Source: Chlorophyllum brunneum (taxonomy: Eukaryota > Basidiomycota > Agaricomycetes > Agaricales > Agaricaceae). From it: a DNA stretch of 64,000 bases. The stretch covers positions 2,666,001-2,730,000 of the forward strand of contig OY756143.1 in NCBI GenBank assembly GCA_963576785.1. The letters are read 5' to 3'. The position numbers and the translations under genes are program-made. The notes below the pieces were generated by a model that ran no database searches, was not told where the DNA came from, and was given only the letters and a program-made list of their open reading frames with translations. This document shows, piece by piece, positions 23,230-34,338 of this stretch; within the stretch, counting starts at the first letter, position 1, and every line of letters starts with the position of its first letter.

Positions 23230-23885
23230 GTTCTTCTTTTACTACTCTCTGAGCTATGTATGTGTGGGTGCATCCAGAGTCCACTAGCATGGTGATTTGT
23301 TTGGATCCCTTCCTTGTTTTGATAGTTGAGTTGAGGAGAAGTTCATACATCAAGTTTCATTTTTGCAGAATCATATATTATCTATTGTAAAGTAAAACAG
23401 GAACTTTAGGTTTATTGGCTTACAGGTTTGCACCTACTCAGAGCCTTCAACAAAATCCTCTTCCATCTCTTCTCCTTGCTCAGACTTCTCAGTAACCTCT
23501 CTGATGTGCACTTTCTTTGGTACTTTGTAGTTCTTTGAGATGTGGCCTTACTTGCCACAATTATAGCATGTTATTTTGGTGTATGTGACTTTTGTCTTCT
23601 TGCAGCAATATTTAGTAATTGCCTGTATAGGTTGTAGTTGAAATATCTTGGTTTCCTGTTCTGATTGGTGTTCACCCTTTATCTTCTAATCTCCATTGGT
23701 TGTTCTCCACCTCTATAAGTAACTCTGGTGGTAGTTCTGACATCATCTCAGGTAATGTCTGTAGTTTCATATCCTTGTCCTACTACAAGGATCATGGTTC
23801 TCCATTTCTTATATGTTATTGGAATTGAGACTGCTGTTTGGAAAATGTCTGCTCTGGTATATTGTTTGAGAAGAAATATAGCATA
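23225..23885 (-). pseudogene. Gypsy B protease N-terminus and gag zinc-knuckle region
   Basis: It is colinear with 21381-22050 of Gypsy C: protease DSG region (about 23260-23290), then the gag C-terminus with damaged zinc knuckles (about 23500-23650). It breaks off at about 23885 where an unidentified segment begins and resumes at 25028. Confidence 0.7.
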
Positions 23886-25027
23886 TGTTATGTCCAAACC
23901 TTGGACCTATATTAGAGGCTATGACAAGTTCCCAAAAGCTATACCACTAGTACCACCACCACAATCCAATGATGCTGTCATCAACTCCCTCCTCCACCTT
24001 GCATGGAAATATGTACCATACTTGTATGTATACAACACTAATAGACTCTAATTATGCACCATTAAGAACAACCTCTATGGCACTTGAAACAATGGTTGGA
24101 AAGCATGATCCACCATGGAAGAGACAATGCAGTACACTCATCCCTACATGTACACCTGTGGTCCAGCACTTGAAGTGCTCATTCACCAATAAGTTGCTGA
24201 TAGAATCTATTGTATAGAGATGTGACCAAAAGACTTGTCACCAGATGATGAACCCACTGTACCCAGTAGCAATAGCAATAACTCTCCCCACCCACTGCTA
24301 TGATCCACTCGAGCCTTTGTTGAGTCACCTGAGTCCTACCTTTCTGAAGAACCAACCGCATCAATGTTATCCTTATCATCCAACTCTAATTAGCCTATGA
24401 ATACAGTTCTTCCATTACCACCATTGTCATTACCATCATCATTATCCACTACCTCATCCTGCACATCTTATTACTACAGCTGTTCCGATGAATCTCCATC
24501 TCTGTCATCTGAGATCTCTGAGGATAAGTAAGTATTCATCCATTTCATCTTCATTAGTTTCACTTTGCTCTATATTTAGTTGCTTCACCTTTATCAGTTT
24601 CATGTCTATCTTTAGTAGTATTTCATCATGTGTTTCATATCTATCAGTTTCACATTGTGAAATGTGTTTCAGTCTCATTATCTATACTCCATAGTATTTA
24701 TAGAAAAGAAGTAGTTAGTATAAATAGCCGACTGCATCAGGAAGTCAAAGCTTAAGCTTTGATCTTCTATAGGGATAGCCTTCTTGATCTCCCAAGAAGA
24801 GTTTCCATTGACAGTTACTGTCAATCAATAGAAGATTGCTTAACTACTTATTTTCTACTTGCTCTCATCACTTAGAGCTACAAGATAAACAGGATTCCCA
24901 TTTCTTGGTTGAGTAATAATAGTTTGATAATGTTTGCTTATCTGGTTACTTGGCTGAGATAGGTATTAAGGCCATACTCTAGAGGTCACATCCTTTTCAA
25001 TTGCCCTTAGTAGCCAAATCTGTAATA
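23886..25027. mobile_element. Unidentified 1.1 kb insert in Gypsy B gag
   Basis: Gypsy B gag is interrupted exactly here. The flanks show a likely 5-bp duplication (GCATA at 23881-23885, GCATG at 25028-25032). The insert starts TGTTATGTCC and ends CTGTAATA, which resembles LTR ends, so a long solo LTR or a non-autonomous LTR element is possible. Its last 260 bp are repeated at 26139-26404. The middle holds broken frames (for example PWTYIRGYDKFPKAIPLVPPP) and a CT-rich simple stretch (24420-24660). I do not recognise a protein. Confidence 0.5.
24763..25026. repeat. 260-bp dispersed repeat, copy 1
   Basis: It shares most bases with 26139-26404, from ATCTTCTA(T/C)AG(G/A)GATAGCC through GCCAAATCTGTAA. 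A short internal hairpin motif, TGACAGT(T/)...ACTGTCA, occurs near 24810-24830. Confidence 0.75.
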
Positions 25028-25833
25028 GCATGTGTGTTATTAGTTTTTGCTTGTACTTTCAGTGCTTCAAATTTGATTATAAAATCAGCAGTATTGCTTT
25101 TTCCTTATTTGAACAATTCAATTTTTCCTTCTGCTATCACCTTCCTATTTCCCAATGAGAATGTAGCCACCATTTCTTTGGCAAAATCATTGAATGTTGG
25201 TGTTTTCTTGTTCTGGATGGCTGATAATTTGGCATTTGCATATGGTCCTGCCAATCCTCCCCTTATTCTTGCCAATATCCTAATTATCTTTTGCTTGTTG
25301 TCATTAATCTTGTTAAAGAGTGTCCATAAGGATATTGCTCTCTACCAATCATCAAATTTGGTTCTATCTCCATTGAAGTATCCTGGTTCTGGAGCTAGGT
25401 TCTTTGAGAAGTTTACTTTGTCAGCCATTTCAGATTTAGTTTCAGGTTGTTTATACTCATATGTTTTGGTGATTTCTATATTGGATTGGTTCTTAGCAAC
25501 TTCTATGTTGAATGGGTCTTCAGTGACTTCTATGTCAGATGTAGGCTTGGCAACTTCTGTGTTGAATAGGGTTTTGAAGGGAGCTGTGTCTTTGTCTATG
25601 CTGTAGTCTGATTTCTGTTGTTTAAGTCCTTTGGGGACTTCTGGTTCTGTCTGTCTTTTAGATCTGGTGGTAACTGGTGATCCTTGAATGGTCTCAGAGC
25701 TCTAGGTCTTCTCAGTATTCTTGATAAGCTGCTGCTACTCATATACTGTCATCTTGGTTGGAGACTATTATTCCAAGCCTAACTACAAATAGTGGTACCT
25801 CTTGCAAGGTGAGTTGAATAACATTTTACCAAA
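25028..25833 (-). pseudogene. Gypsy B gag, N-terminal part
   Basis: Colinear with 22080-22930 of Gypsy C on the - strand: capsid-like region and acidic N-terminal repeats, broken by stops. It ends at the gag start near 25743, followed by the short leader and primer-binding region next to the 5' LTR. Confidence 0.7.
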
Positions 25834-26138
25834 TGTTATGACCTTAGTCTAGGACTCAGGTTGAAAGTCTTTGGATAAAGACAAGAAAGTAGAAAAGAGA
25901 GAAAGGAATAATATGATTAGTAAAGTGTAAGGAATACATCAAGTATTACTATACTTTATATACTAGTGGTGAGTGCTAAGGATAAGGGAGTAGAGTAACA
26001 GAGTCATCAGAGATGAGTAAAATGAGTCAGTAAGAGTATAGCCATACAGAGTAAAACAGAAGATGAAATGGATACAAAGAAATAATAAGTATGACAGGTG
26101 CATAATAGAAATATACTGTCTATCTATAGTTCATAACA
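25834..26138 (-). repeat. Gypsy B 5' LTR (right in window), 305 bp
   Basis: TGTTATGACC...TTCATAACA. It has the same length as 5369-5673 but many differences, so the copy is old. Confidence 0.85.
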
Positions 26139-26404
26139 ATCTTCTACAGAGATAGCCTTCTTAATCATCCAAGAAGAGTTTCTGTTGACAGTTGCTGTCA
26201 ATCAATAGAAGATTGCTTAACTGCTTATTCTTTACTTGCTCTCACTACTCAAGAGTTACGAGATAAATGGGATTCCCATTTCTTAGTTGAGTAATGATAG
26301 TTTGATAATGTTTGCTTATCCAGTTACTTGGCTGAGATAGGTATTAAGGCCATACCTTAGAGGTTGCATTCTCTTTGATTGCCTTTAGTAGCCAAATCTG
26401 TAAC
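26139..26404. repeat. 260-bp dispersed repeat, copy 2
   Basis: It abuts the Gypsy B LTR directly and matches 24763-25026 nearly end to end, with about 10-15 percent differences by eye. It ends CTGTAACA, compatible with an LTR end. Confidence 0.75.
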
Positions 26405-26911
26405 ATTGTATCTATAAATGGATAGAGTTAGCAATCAAATTCATGGGCAATCAGATTTGTACCACTGTACTGTTCAAGCTATGAACCCTATAGAAGCCTT
26501 TAATAGAGTATAAAATAATCAAGTAATAAGAGTTACTGTAAGAGTCAAGTAGAGTAGTAGAAAGACAAGTAGATTGTCTAAAGAAATAAAGGGAATACAT
26601 GCTACTTTATATACTAATGTCTGGGATGAAAAACCCTAAGACCTAAGAGTAATAACTATGCATAATAAGTTAGTAATGACTACAGAGTCCCTTGAAACAC
26701 TGCAATATGATCAGCAGTGTCCAGTAGCATTATAAGAACAACAGTGATCAGTCAGCTCATGAAATACATGAGTAAGAGGGTACAGCCTTGATACAGAATA
26801 TTAGATGAATAATATACTGAAGAGCTAGTCACATGGAATGCAGCTTAGAAAGCGCAAATGACAACATGCTGCTACCTGCTGCAACAACTCATTACAGTCA
26901 TTTCCTCAACA
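26405..26911 (+). repeat. Possible degraded Copia LTR remnant
   Basis: An AT-rich stretch without ORFs. Its last 45 bp (GCTGCAACAACTC...CCTCAACA) resemble the last bases of the Copia LTRs ending at 39565 and 46357. It may be the far end of the 3' LTR of the Copia remnant at 4747-5368, displaced by the intervening nest. The upstream part does not align convincingly. Confidence 0.4.
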
Positions 26912-27216
26912 ATATGTTGAGAAGGGTTTGTGTGGCAGGGCAGGTCTAGGTTTCACAAATTCAGTTGTGGATGATAAGTGATCCGGGTGGGACGGACAAA
27001 AACATGTTACATAAGCACACTCTCGCGTTACTTTACAAAGTTTGCAGAAATACAACCGTCCCACTTCACGACCATACCTCCCATGTACTTGCAGGCGAGC
27101 ATGCTACCCCGTGAGTGAAAGCATAATTTCGCTCGGAGAGGCCTTGAGAGTATGACTCTTCTTGGTGGTATCGAAAGTACGCACCCTGGCCCCTGGTTCC
27201 ATAACAAGGGGTACAC

Positions 27217-29270
27217 CTATGATTGAAATCCTGAGGGATTGCAGGCGATCAAAGCTAGTGATCTGTCGAACCTTTTAGCTTCAAGCAGGTGAATGACTGG
27301 AAATACACCTACACCCTCAAGCTTGCATGAGAACTTCCTGTCCTTCAAGTACTGCTGAACCGCCTCAACACCGAAAGCCTCCGCGGGTTTGAACAATTCC
27401 AGGGCGGAGGACTTATGATCACGGGAGATGAAATAAGACAACGGAACGACACCTGATTGAAGAACACCCTTGTTCTTCTCACAGTTGGTGCAAGTGTTGG
27501 GAGTCAAGCCATGGAATGCATTGACGGATCCGATAAAATGTTTCTTGTCATCCCAATCACCGCCCCCGTCCGCGAAGTAGAAAACGAGAGAAAAGCTATC
27601 ATCGTCTTCGTATTTCAGGAACGTCGCGTTGATGAACCAACTGTACATCTCGAAGCGGCCCCAAAGTCCCTTGCGGGGGCCGAAGAATTCAGCGAAATGG
27701 CGAAGAGCAGGGCCATCGTCTCGCCTCGCCTTGAAACCGTAGAGCTCGAGAATATGTTCACGAGCAGTCTTATTCTTCGACTCTATCTCGTTGATATCTG
27801 GGTACGTGTAAAAGAGCTCGCGAGTGTCTTTGAGGTCAGTGGACAACCAAGCTTTCCCATCTGTCTTGTAGAAAGGCTCAAGAGCTTTGGGGGAGCGCGT
27901 GAGCGTGCAGATGGGCGACAAGAGTATCAGGTAGACGTACGCGTTTCTGCGTTGACCCTGGCTTCCACATTCATAACCATCGTGTTTTCGCGAGCCTTTC
28001 CCTCCGATACCCACACATCCGGGTTCACCTTCTGCCAAAGAGCAAAGAGACGATCAACATTGGAGTGGTGCAGCCAGAAAATCGGGTCAAATGCTGCAGT
28101 AAGGCACGAGATGGATCATCGCAAGTACAGCCTCGAGAAAAATAAAAAATAAAAAGCTTACCGGCAAAGCCGAGTCGTGTCATATGTCCACGGACATACT
28201 CATCGTCACCGACGGGATATCCTTGCCCGACGAGCATGTGTATATCGTCATGAACGGCTTCTAAACTGTTTGCGTGGAAGCGCGACATTGGTAGATCCCC
28301 ATCCATCGGGGTGGCGTTGTTGCTAAACAATTCCCATCTGTGCTCCTTTTCCACAGTACTGTCGATCAACATCATCAGAGTTTTCTGACGAGTCTCGGCG
28401 GCTTCTGTCTTGAATTTCCTGTTGGAGGGTAATCAATGCCATTACACGTGGATAAGTGTCTTGTTGTCCACATACTTAAGAAGTCCTGCCTTGTCCTCTT
28501 CGCCTTCGTTGTTTGGGTTTCTGACTGTCTTCATCCAAGTTGAAAGTCGTTTGTACCGTGTTTCTTTCTTAAAGTCAGGATGAATCGATTCGAAGTTGTA
28601 GCGAAGGAGGGGGTTATCGACTTGGGTTGTTTTGCCGTCGTAGTCGAAAATATCGATTTTTTCCTCCACAAAAAGCTTCTGAATAACCTTATACTTATTC
28701 ATGTCGTTGGCCCAGTCCCAGTAGGGCTGGCGCAAATCCTGGGCAGCCTCTTTCCACTTGCTTTGGTCGACCGTGAACTTTTCGGCAACGATTAAAGCAG
28801 CCTCTTGAAGAATTTGCTATAGAATACAGAAAGGATCAATTACTGGGTCTCTAGACTAAATGAAGGAAATGACCTCGAAAGCGGAGATATAGATCCTGTG
28901 CCAGGTCGGAAAAAGAATCTGGCTATGAGTACAATAGCCAGTCTCATTCAAGGCCGTGCCCTTCGATCCATCCGGCTTGGCCCATTCATTGAACGGGAAA
29001 CCGTGAATACCAGCAAGCTGGAAGTACGACTTAGGGTCATCTTGAGGTCGTGCTTGCATTTCCTCTGCATGTGCGTACCAGATAAGTGCGTTAGCCTCGG
29101 GCAAGAGCCAAGAACAGTGGCGAGACAACAAACTGACGGAGGGCACGAATGTAGAGTGTCCAAAACTTGTCATGCTTGATGACATGCTTGATATTAAGAC
29201 GTTCCTTGACCCCGCCAGATGGGCCAGTGACGGGAACAGTAGTTCCTGGGGTGTGTTGAGGTGAGGACAT
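27217..29270 (-). CDS. Tyrosinase (polyphenol oxidase), latent fungal type, 582 aa
   Basis: A type-3 copper enzyme that oxidises monophenols and diphenols to quinones for melanin. Exons (- strand): 29130-29270, 28874-29062, 28476-28816, 28162-28418, 27941-28093, 27217-27884. The sum is 1749 nt. Introns are 56-68 bp with GT-AG. The first intron's borders are least certain. CuA ligands are H68, H94 and H103 (GIHGFPF, YCTHS with the thioether-type C92, FPTWHR). CuB ligands are H280, H284 (VHDDIH) and H319 (DPIFWLHHSNVDR). The C-terminal 200 residues form the inhibitory domain that is cleaved on activation, with the CXXC-like CTNC of family members. No signal peptide is seen. All key residues are present, so it is probably functional. 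Confidence 0.92.
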
Positions 29271-29313
29271 TAGAAAGACGACCTTTACAACTTGAGGTGG
29301 TCGAGGTGGTGTT

Positions 29314-29320
29314 CTTATAT
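29314..29320 (-). promoter_or_regulatory. TATA-like box of the tyrosinase gene
   Basis: On the - strand GGATATAAGAAC lies about 45-50 bp before the ATG at 29270, a plausible spacing for a fungal TATA box with a short leader. Confidence 0.35.
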
Positions 29321-29329
29321 CCAAGATAC

Positions 29330-31822
29330 GGGACAGAACTCGTGACCATTTCGTCAAGAATATGGTACCCGTAAACTGATACGCCAGGCAGAGCGCACAT
29401 ATTCCATGCTGCCAGTCATTGAGCTTCGGTGACGACACCTTGAATGACCGGTGTGCTGGGCTATTGACGAGATGGTGGAGAACCGCGATATTATGACGTT
29501 TCTAACGATACGAACTGTACGCACCCAGAATATCGACCGCAGGTAACCAGCCCGGTGCTTCAAAAATGGTAAAAGAAATCTATTCGGTAGCGCTCATAGA
29601 GGTCACCAGGTCAAGAGAGTAGGAGGAGATAAATTCGAAGCAACTAGATTTCCCAGAGATTCCGGGTCAGGATCCATACTCACCGTGTTTTACGCAAATT
29701 CGTCACCATCTGTGGGGCCATAGGCATCTAAATACTCGGTGGCGGTCATATCAAGACACCGCTGCCTTGAAATCTCCATATCTCGACGTTGATGGTATGT
29801 GGTTATAAGCGATTTCTACAAATTCTCACCGAGGAAGAAAGAAATGTCGGTTGGTCTTCTCCCTGTTATACCCTAGCCAACCGGGAGGGTGACGATAAAC
29901 TGGAGACCCTACAAGAATAGCTCCGGCAGATTTGGAGACATGTTCAAGGTCCTTGTCAAGTAGGATGATTATCGATGGATAATGATCGCAGAAAGAATAA
30001 CAAGGATGCGCCCCAAAATTGCGAATGGCGTAAAAGACTGCGGAGAAAGAGTACACGATGTACCACAGTGGTGAGGACGAAAGGACGGGTTGAGTTACTG
30101 TCCGTTGATGAAATACAAAAGATCTGCCGTCCCGTCGCTGGATGCACCACAAGGGTTCAATTGACCTCTTCATTTCCTCGATAAAGATTGGAGCTAATGA
30201 AGGCCGCAAAAGTTATTCTCCGTTTCACAAAGCGGATTTCCAAGTGGAACAAAAGCAGACGGCTGATAGAAGCTCCCCATAGTCCACAGTGGAGCTGGAT
30301 GGCAGTTTGAACATACAGGAATGAAAGAAGGATGCGATCCCCTGATTAACAAAAACAAAACCCCTTCTCACGATCATTGGCAGAATCCACGGCGTTGCTG
30401 AGAATAAAACATGAATAAGTACACGTCAAGGGTGCTATTATCGGTAACCAACCTATCCGAAGAAATTTTAGATTCAAGATTTTCGTCCGTAGCGAAGACC
30501 GGTTGTTCTAAAACTCTATGGACGGAAAACGGGTATACAGGGGTACCGGAGCCTGACCGTTCCCCAGACTCCAGTACGCGGTTGTTTTGTGCCATGGTAC
30601 AGGCCTGTCACCTTGGGTCGAATTCCTGATGAGCGGGACCGAATAACGGGTGTGAAGAGTGGGGTCCAGACTCCCATATCATTGTGTCAAGTGTGCCTGC
30701 AGCCAAGACTATATGTAATTGATATCATGATAAGTTTGATGAATCGGCGTGGTCCCTCGATAAAAGTGGTGCAGTGGTGTTGAACTGTCAACAAAGAAGA
30801 GAGGAAGTATTTCTGGACGGAATGGAGACAGTGTTAACCGGAGATCGTGTGAGTAGCATATAGTAAATTGGAAAGTGAAAGTCAAGGACGTGAAAGAGTC
30901 TGGAAGATATGTACATTCGATGAGTAAAGTTCGAGTCAGAAAGCTGAACATCATTTGTTTGTCCAAGAACACAGCCACTCACTAGCACCACCAACCCCCA
31001 AGCTCAGCGACTCTTAATTAATTGATAACAGCTGAAAGCCACCATCATATCCAATATCCGATAGTGAGGAGTCTAACAAGTCATTAGCAGGGATACCAAT
31101 CCAAGAACTGATACTGTTGGAATCTGAGATCCAATCCACAGAAATTTCAATGTCATTGTTCTCTGGTGTGGTTGATTTTTATTCCACATAATATCCTCTA
31201 TAAATATCATAGCATATCCAATGTTTTTCCCTGTCCTTTTGCCTCCCAATAAACCTTGCAATGTTCCCTTCAACAGATACCTCTACCATTATGTCTAATA
31301 ATAGTAGCTTCCTAGTGCAAGACACAAACTAGCGCACTCATTCCAGTATAATTTTTTTTTTGCAGATTTCATCATAGCTGACAGGTACCAGATATCAAAT
31401 GACCAGCCTCATACATCATACAGAACCCAACTTAGAACAGGTGAGAGAGTTTGATAAGAAACAACATTTTGAACTTCAAGTCAAAATCCACCTTCCTAAC
31501 AGGGTCTTCACCAGGTGATGTATTCCAGCTCTCGATCAATGTCAAAAATAATAGTATATATAGAGAGAGGACAACCACTCAAAGGGTCGGGACAAGAAAA
31601 TTGGCAGCTGAAAGGTTGGCCAATTCCAGTGCAAAGGCGGGAGTAGATCAATGAGATTGAGACAGTACAACTGTCATCTTCCCGGATATGTAATCATCTA
31701 GCTCATTCCATAAATATATCACAGACTATCAATCAAGTACACTACCAAAGCCCCACATTCCAGTTCTCCATTGATTCCCTCAACCAGAGAAAAACCATCA
31801 ACCAAACCCATCTTCTCCTCTC
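29330..31822. other. Intergenic stretch without a recognisable gene
   Basis: About 2.5 kb between the tyrosinase promoter and the ATM1 3' end. Frames are short (up to about 127 codons near 29826-30209, -) and none shows a known motif or a splice pattern I could extend. No repeat matching the other elements was found. Confidence 0.5.
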
Positions 31823-34252
31823 CTACTTCACCTCAACTTCATCACTCCCACCACCCAATCCACTCCCAACCCCTTCCACATCCCCACCACCACCAACCAA
31901 ATTCTGTTGAACCCACATACTCCAATACAACCCACCCACCCTCAACAGCTCCTCATGCGTCCCCTGCTCAACAACCCTCCCATCCTTCATCACAATAATC
32001 AAATCCGCCTCAATCACAGTCCTCAACCGATGCGCTATAAACACACTCGTTCTCTGTTTCCTTCTCGAATCTAAATCCGCAGAAAGCGATGCATTGATTG
32101 ATTTGAGTAATTCAGATTCTGTATGTGCGTCCAACGCCGATGTCTAATAATAATATTATTTAAAAAATGATCCAGGGGACGCAAAAACGTACCGCTTCGT
32201 CAAAAAACAAAATTTCAGGATCTTTCAATAAGACTCTCGCAACCGCCAACCGTTGTTTCTCACCCCCACTAATCATCAATCCCCTCTCCCCAACCATCGT
32301 CCCATACCCATCCGGAAGTCTCACAATACTCTCATGCACATTCGCCTTTTTCGCAACTTCAATCACCTCCTCATCCGTCGCTGTCATCTTTCCATATCGA
32401 ATATTATGCAACACAGTGCTATGAAATAACGGTGTGTCTTGTGGTACGATTCCAATTGCCCTTCGCAATGAATCTATGGTGACGCTGTGAATGTTTTGAT
32501 CGTTGATGGAAATTACCCCAGATGAAGGGTTGTAAAATCGGAATAAGAGACGAAAGATGGTTGATTTGCCACATCCTGAAGGACCAACGATAGCGACGCG
32601 TTTACCGGCTGGGATCTCAAAGCTCAAATCACGAAAGATAAGTCTATCGGGGTGATAACCGAAATTGACTTTATCGAAACGGATGGAACCGCCCCCAGTG
32701 CCGTTGGTGAAAGTGAGGGGTTTGGCGGAGGGAGAATCGGATGGAGGTTGATGTGTTGAGACGAGGTTGATGAGGATTTCCATGTCGAGGAGGTTTTGAC
32801 GCATTTCGCGGTAGATTGTGCCGAGGAAGTTGAGAGGAAGGGAGAGTTGGAAGATGAGTTGGTTGACCATGACCAAATCGCCTACGGTCATCGTGCCTGT
32901 TACATGAACATGAGTCGAGTTTGAAAAAGACGGAGACGGGGAAACTGACCAGCTACGACACCTTGAGCGGCCAAGAACATAGCCGCCGTTAATGCACTTG
33001 TAAAAATAACGTTTTGGCCTGAATTGAGAAAGGCGAGTGAGGTAGTGATTTTGACGGATGATTTCTCGTATTGGGAGAGGTATTTGTCGTATTGTGCGAC
33101 TTCGTATTTCTCATTGTTGAAAATCTACTAGGGTGCCATATGTTGGATGTTATTTATGTGAGTGGGATCAACGGGCGCACCTTGACGGCTTCAAAGTTGA
33201 TGAGAGAGTCGACGGCGGTTGTGGCAGCTTTGTTGTCTGCCTGGTTTGCTTCGCGGCGGAAGCGGGTACTAATAGAAGTGAGTTGATGGAGTGTTTTAGA
33301 AGTGGGTGGCTTACCGCCAGGAAGTTGTACGGACGGTGAACCAGGTGTATGCTCCAAGAGCAAGAACAGTGATTGCAGCGAAATCCCAACCGAATTTATA
33401 TGTCTATGAGGTGTCAAGTATTTACGCTTTTGGGATAGATAAGATACTTGCCAGTATTCCACACACAAGAGAAATCTCCAATGCGGTAGGAACGATTCTG
33501 AACAAAATAGCTTGCATGAGAAAGGCAATTCCTTTAGTCCCTCGATCAATTGCACGGGTGAGACCTCCAGTTTGGCGGGAGAGGTGGAATTTGAGGTCGA
33601 GGTTGAGGAGGTGTTCGAAGGTTTCTCTAGCGACTTTGCGGATGGCGCGTTGGCCGATGTTGGCAAATACAGCGTTGAGGAGTTCGCCGGAGAGTGTTGC
33701 GCCGACGCGAGCCAAGCCATCTGAGGGAACAGGGTTGGGGTTGGGAATGGAGGGAGAAGGGGAAGCTTACAGCCGACTATGAGTGAGCCTGCTATGATCC
33801 ATGCTGTCGAACCAGAGGCAATGTCAACATTGAGAGAGTCGATGACATTCTTGAAGATGGACGGTACTTGGACGTTGAGAAGCTAGAACGGGATTCAGAA
33901 CTGCGAGAAGAGTGAATAAGTGGGAGTGTACTTTGGCTGAAAACAACAAGACGAAGCCAAGCAACACTGATCCTCTTGTGCGCCAGTCATCCTTGGGCCA
34001 GACATTAGCAAAGAGCCGTTTGATGATCAGCCAGTCGCTCTTCCGCTGCTCTTCTCTGGTGGGATGGATGTCTTCTTTCGGCTGTTTCTCCGGGATGGGT
34101 TTTGGAAGCTGACCGAAGAAACGGGACTTGACGGCAGAAACGGCCGGCGTCGGAGGGGCATACCGGAGGGGCGAGACGAGGGGAAGACGGCGGGCGAGTG
34201 GCGTTGGGCCCACTCTGAGGACTCGCAGGCCACGCACTGCAAGCAGGAGCAT
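31823..34252 (-). CDS. ATM1: Mitochondrial ABC half-transporter, ATM1 type, 692 aa
   Basis: Exports a glutathione-linked sulphur compound from the matrix for cytosolic Fe/S protein assembly; inner mitochondrial membrane. Exons (-): 33932-34252, 33771-33882, 33452-33720, 33315-33403, 33181-33268, 32950-33124, 32193-32896, 31823-32143; the sum is 2079 nt. Length equals yeast Atm1. An Arg-rich N-terminus ([14 protein letters not shown]) fits a mitochondrial presequence. The membrane domain is about residues 95-390 ([17 protein letters not shown] and [14 protein letters not shown] are hallmarks). The ATPase domain has Walker [10 protein letters not shown] (about 456), Q-loop VPQDT, signature MISGGEKQR (about 558), Walker B ILFFDEA and H-loop IAHR. 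Intron 3 (33404-33451) is GC-AG. The ATG at 34252 is the first in frame. Confidence 0.95.
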
Positions 34253-34338
34253 CTTGAGCGCACCTGGGCGATAGTGGCTCGGATATAGCGTCACGTGCCC
34301 AAACAGAGCCAAACACGGTTGAGTTCATTGTCGTTTCG
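34253..34338. promoter_or_regulatory. Shared divergent promoter, ATM1 and the coiled-coil gene
   Basis: Only 86 bp separate the two start codons (34252 on -, 34339 on +). Transcripts must start within or beyond each other's leader, so the region probably drives both genes or each promoter extends into the neighbour. It contains TCACGTG near 34291, an E-box-like site (CACGTG). Confidence 0.55.

Larger units (their letters stand above)
5369..26138 (-). mobile_element. Gypsy B: old Ty3/Gypsy chromovirus, broken by three later insertions
   Basis: Sequence homologous to Gypsy C, all on the - strand, occurs in order in four blocks: 5674-7451 (third ORF, chromodomain, integrase end), 14284-16778 (integrase to RT), 23225-23885 (protease and gag C-terminus) and 25028-25833 (gag N-terminus). 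305-bp LTRs bound it (5369-5673 and 25834-26138). The gaps are a LINE, Gypsy C and an unidentified 1.1 kb insert. Removing them restores colinearity. The LTRs differ at many positions, CG is rare and the coding parts have many stops, so it is old. The flanks (GAGTG and ATCTT) do not form a target duplication. Confidence 0.8.

Noticed and set aside
29826..30209. 127-codon frame on the - strand upstream of the tyrosinase
   Set aside because: No motif, poor residue composition and no splice partners. Probably a chance frame.
34253..34312. Longer ATM1 N-terminus starting at 34312
   Set aside because: The first codon there is TTG. The ATG at 34252 gives a mitochondrial presequence and the usual family length.
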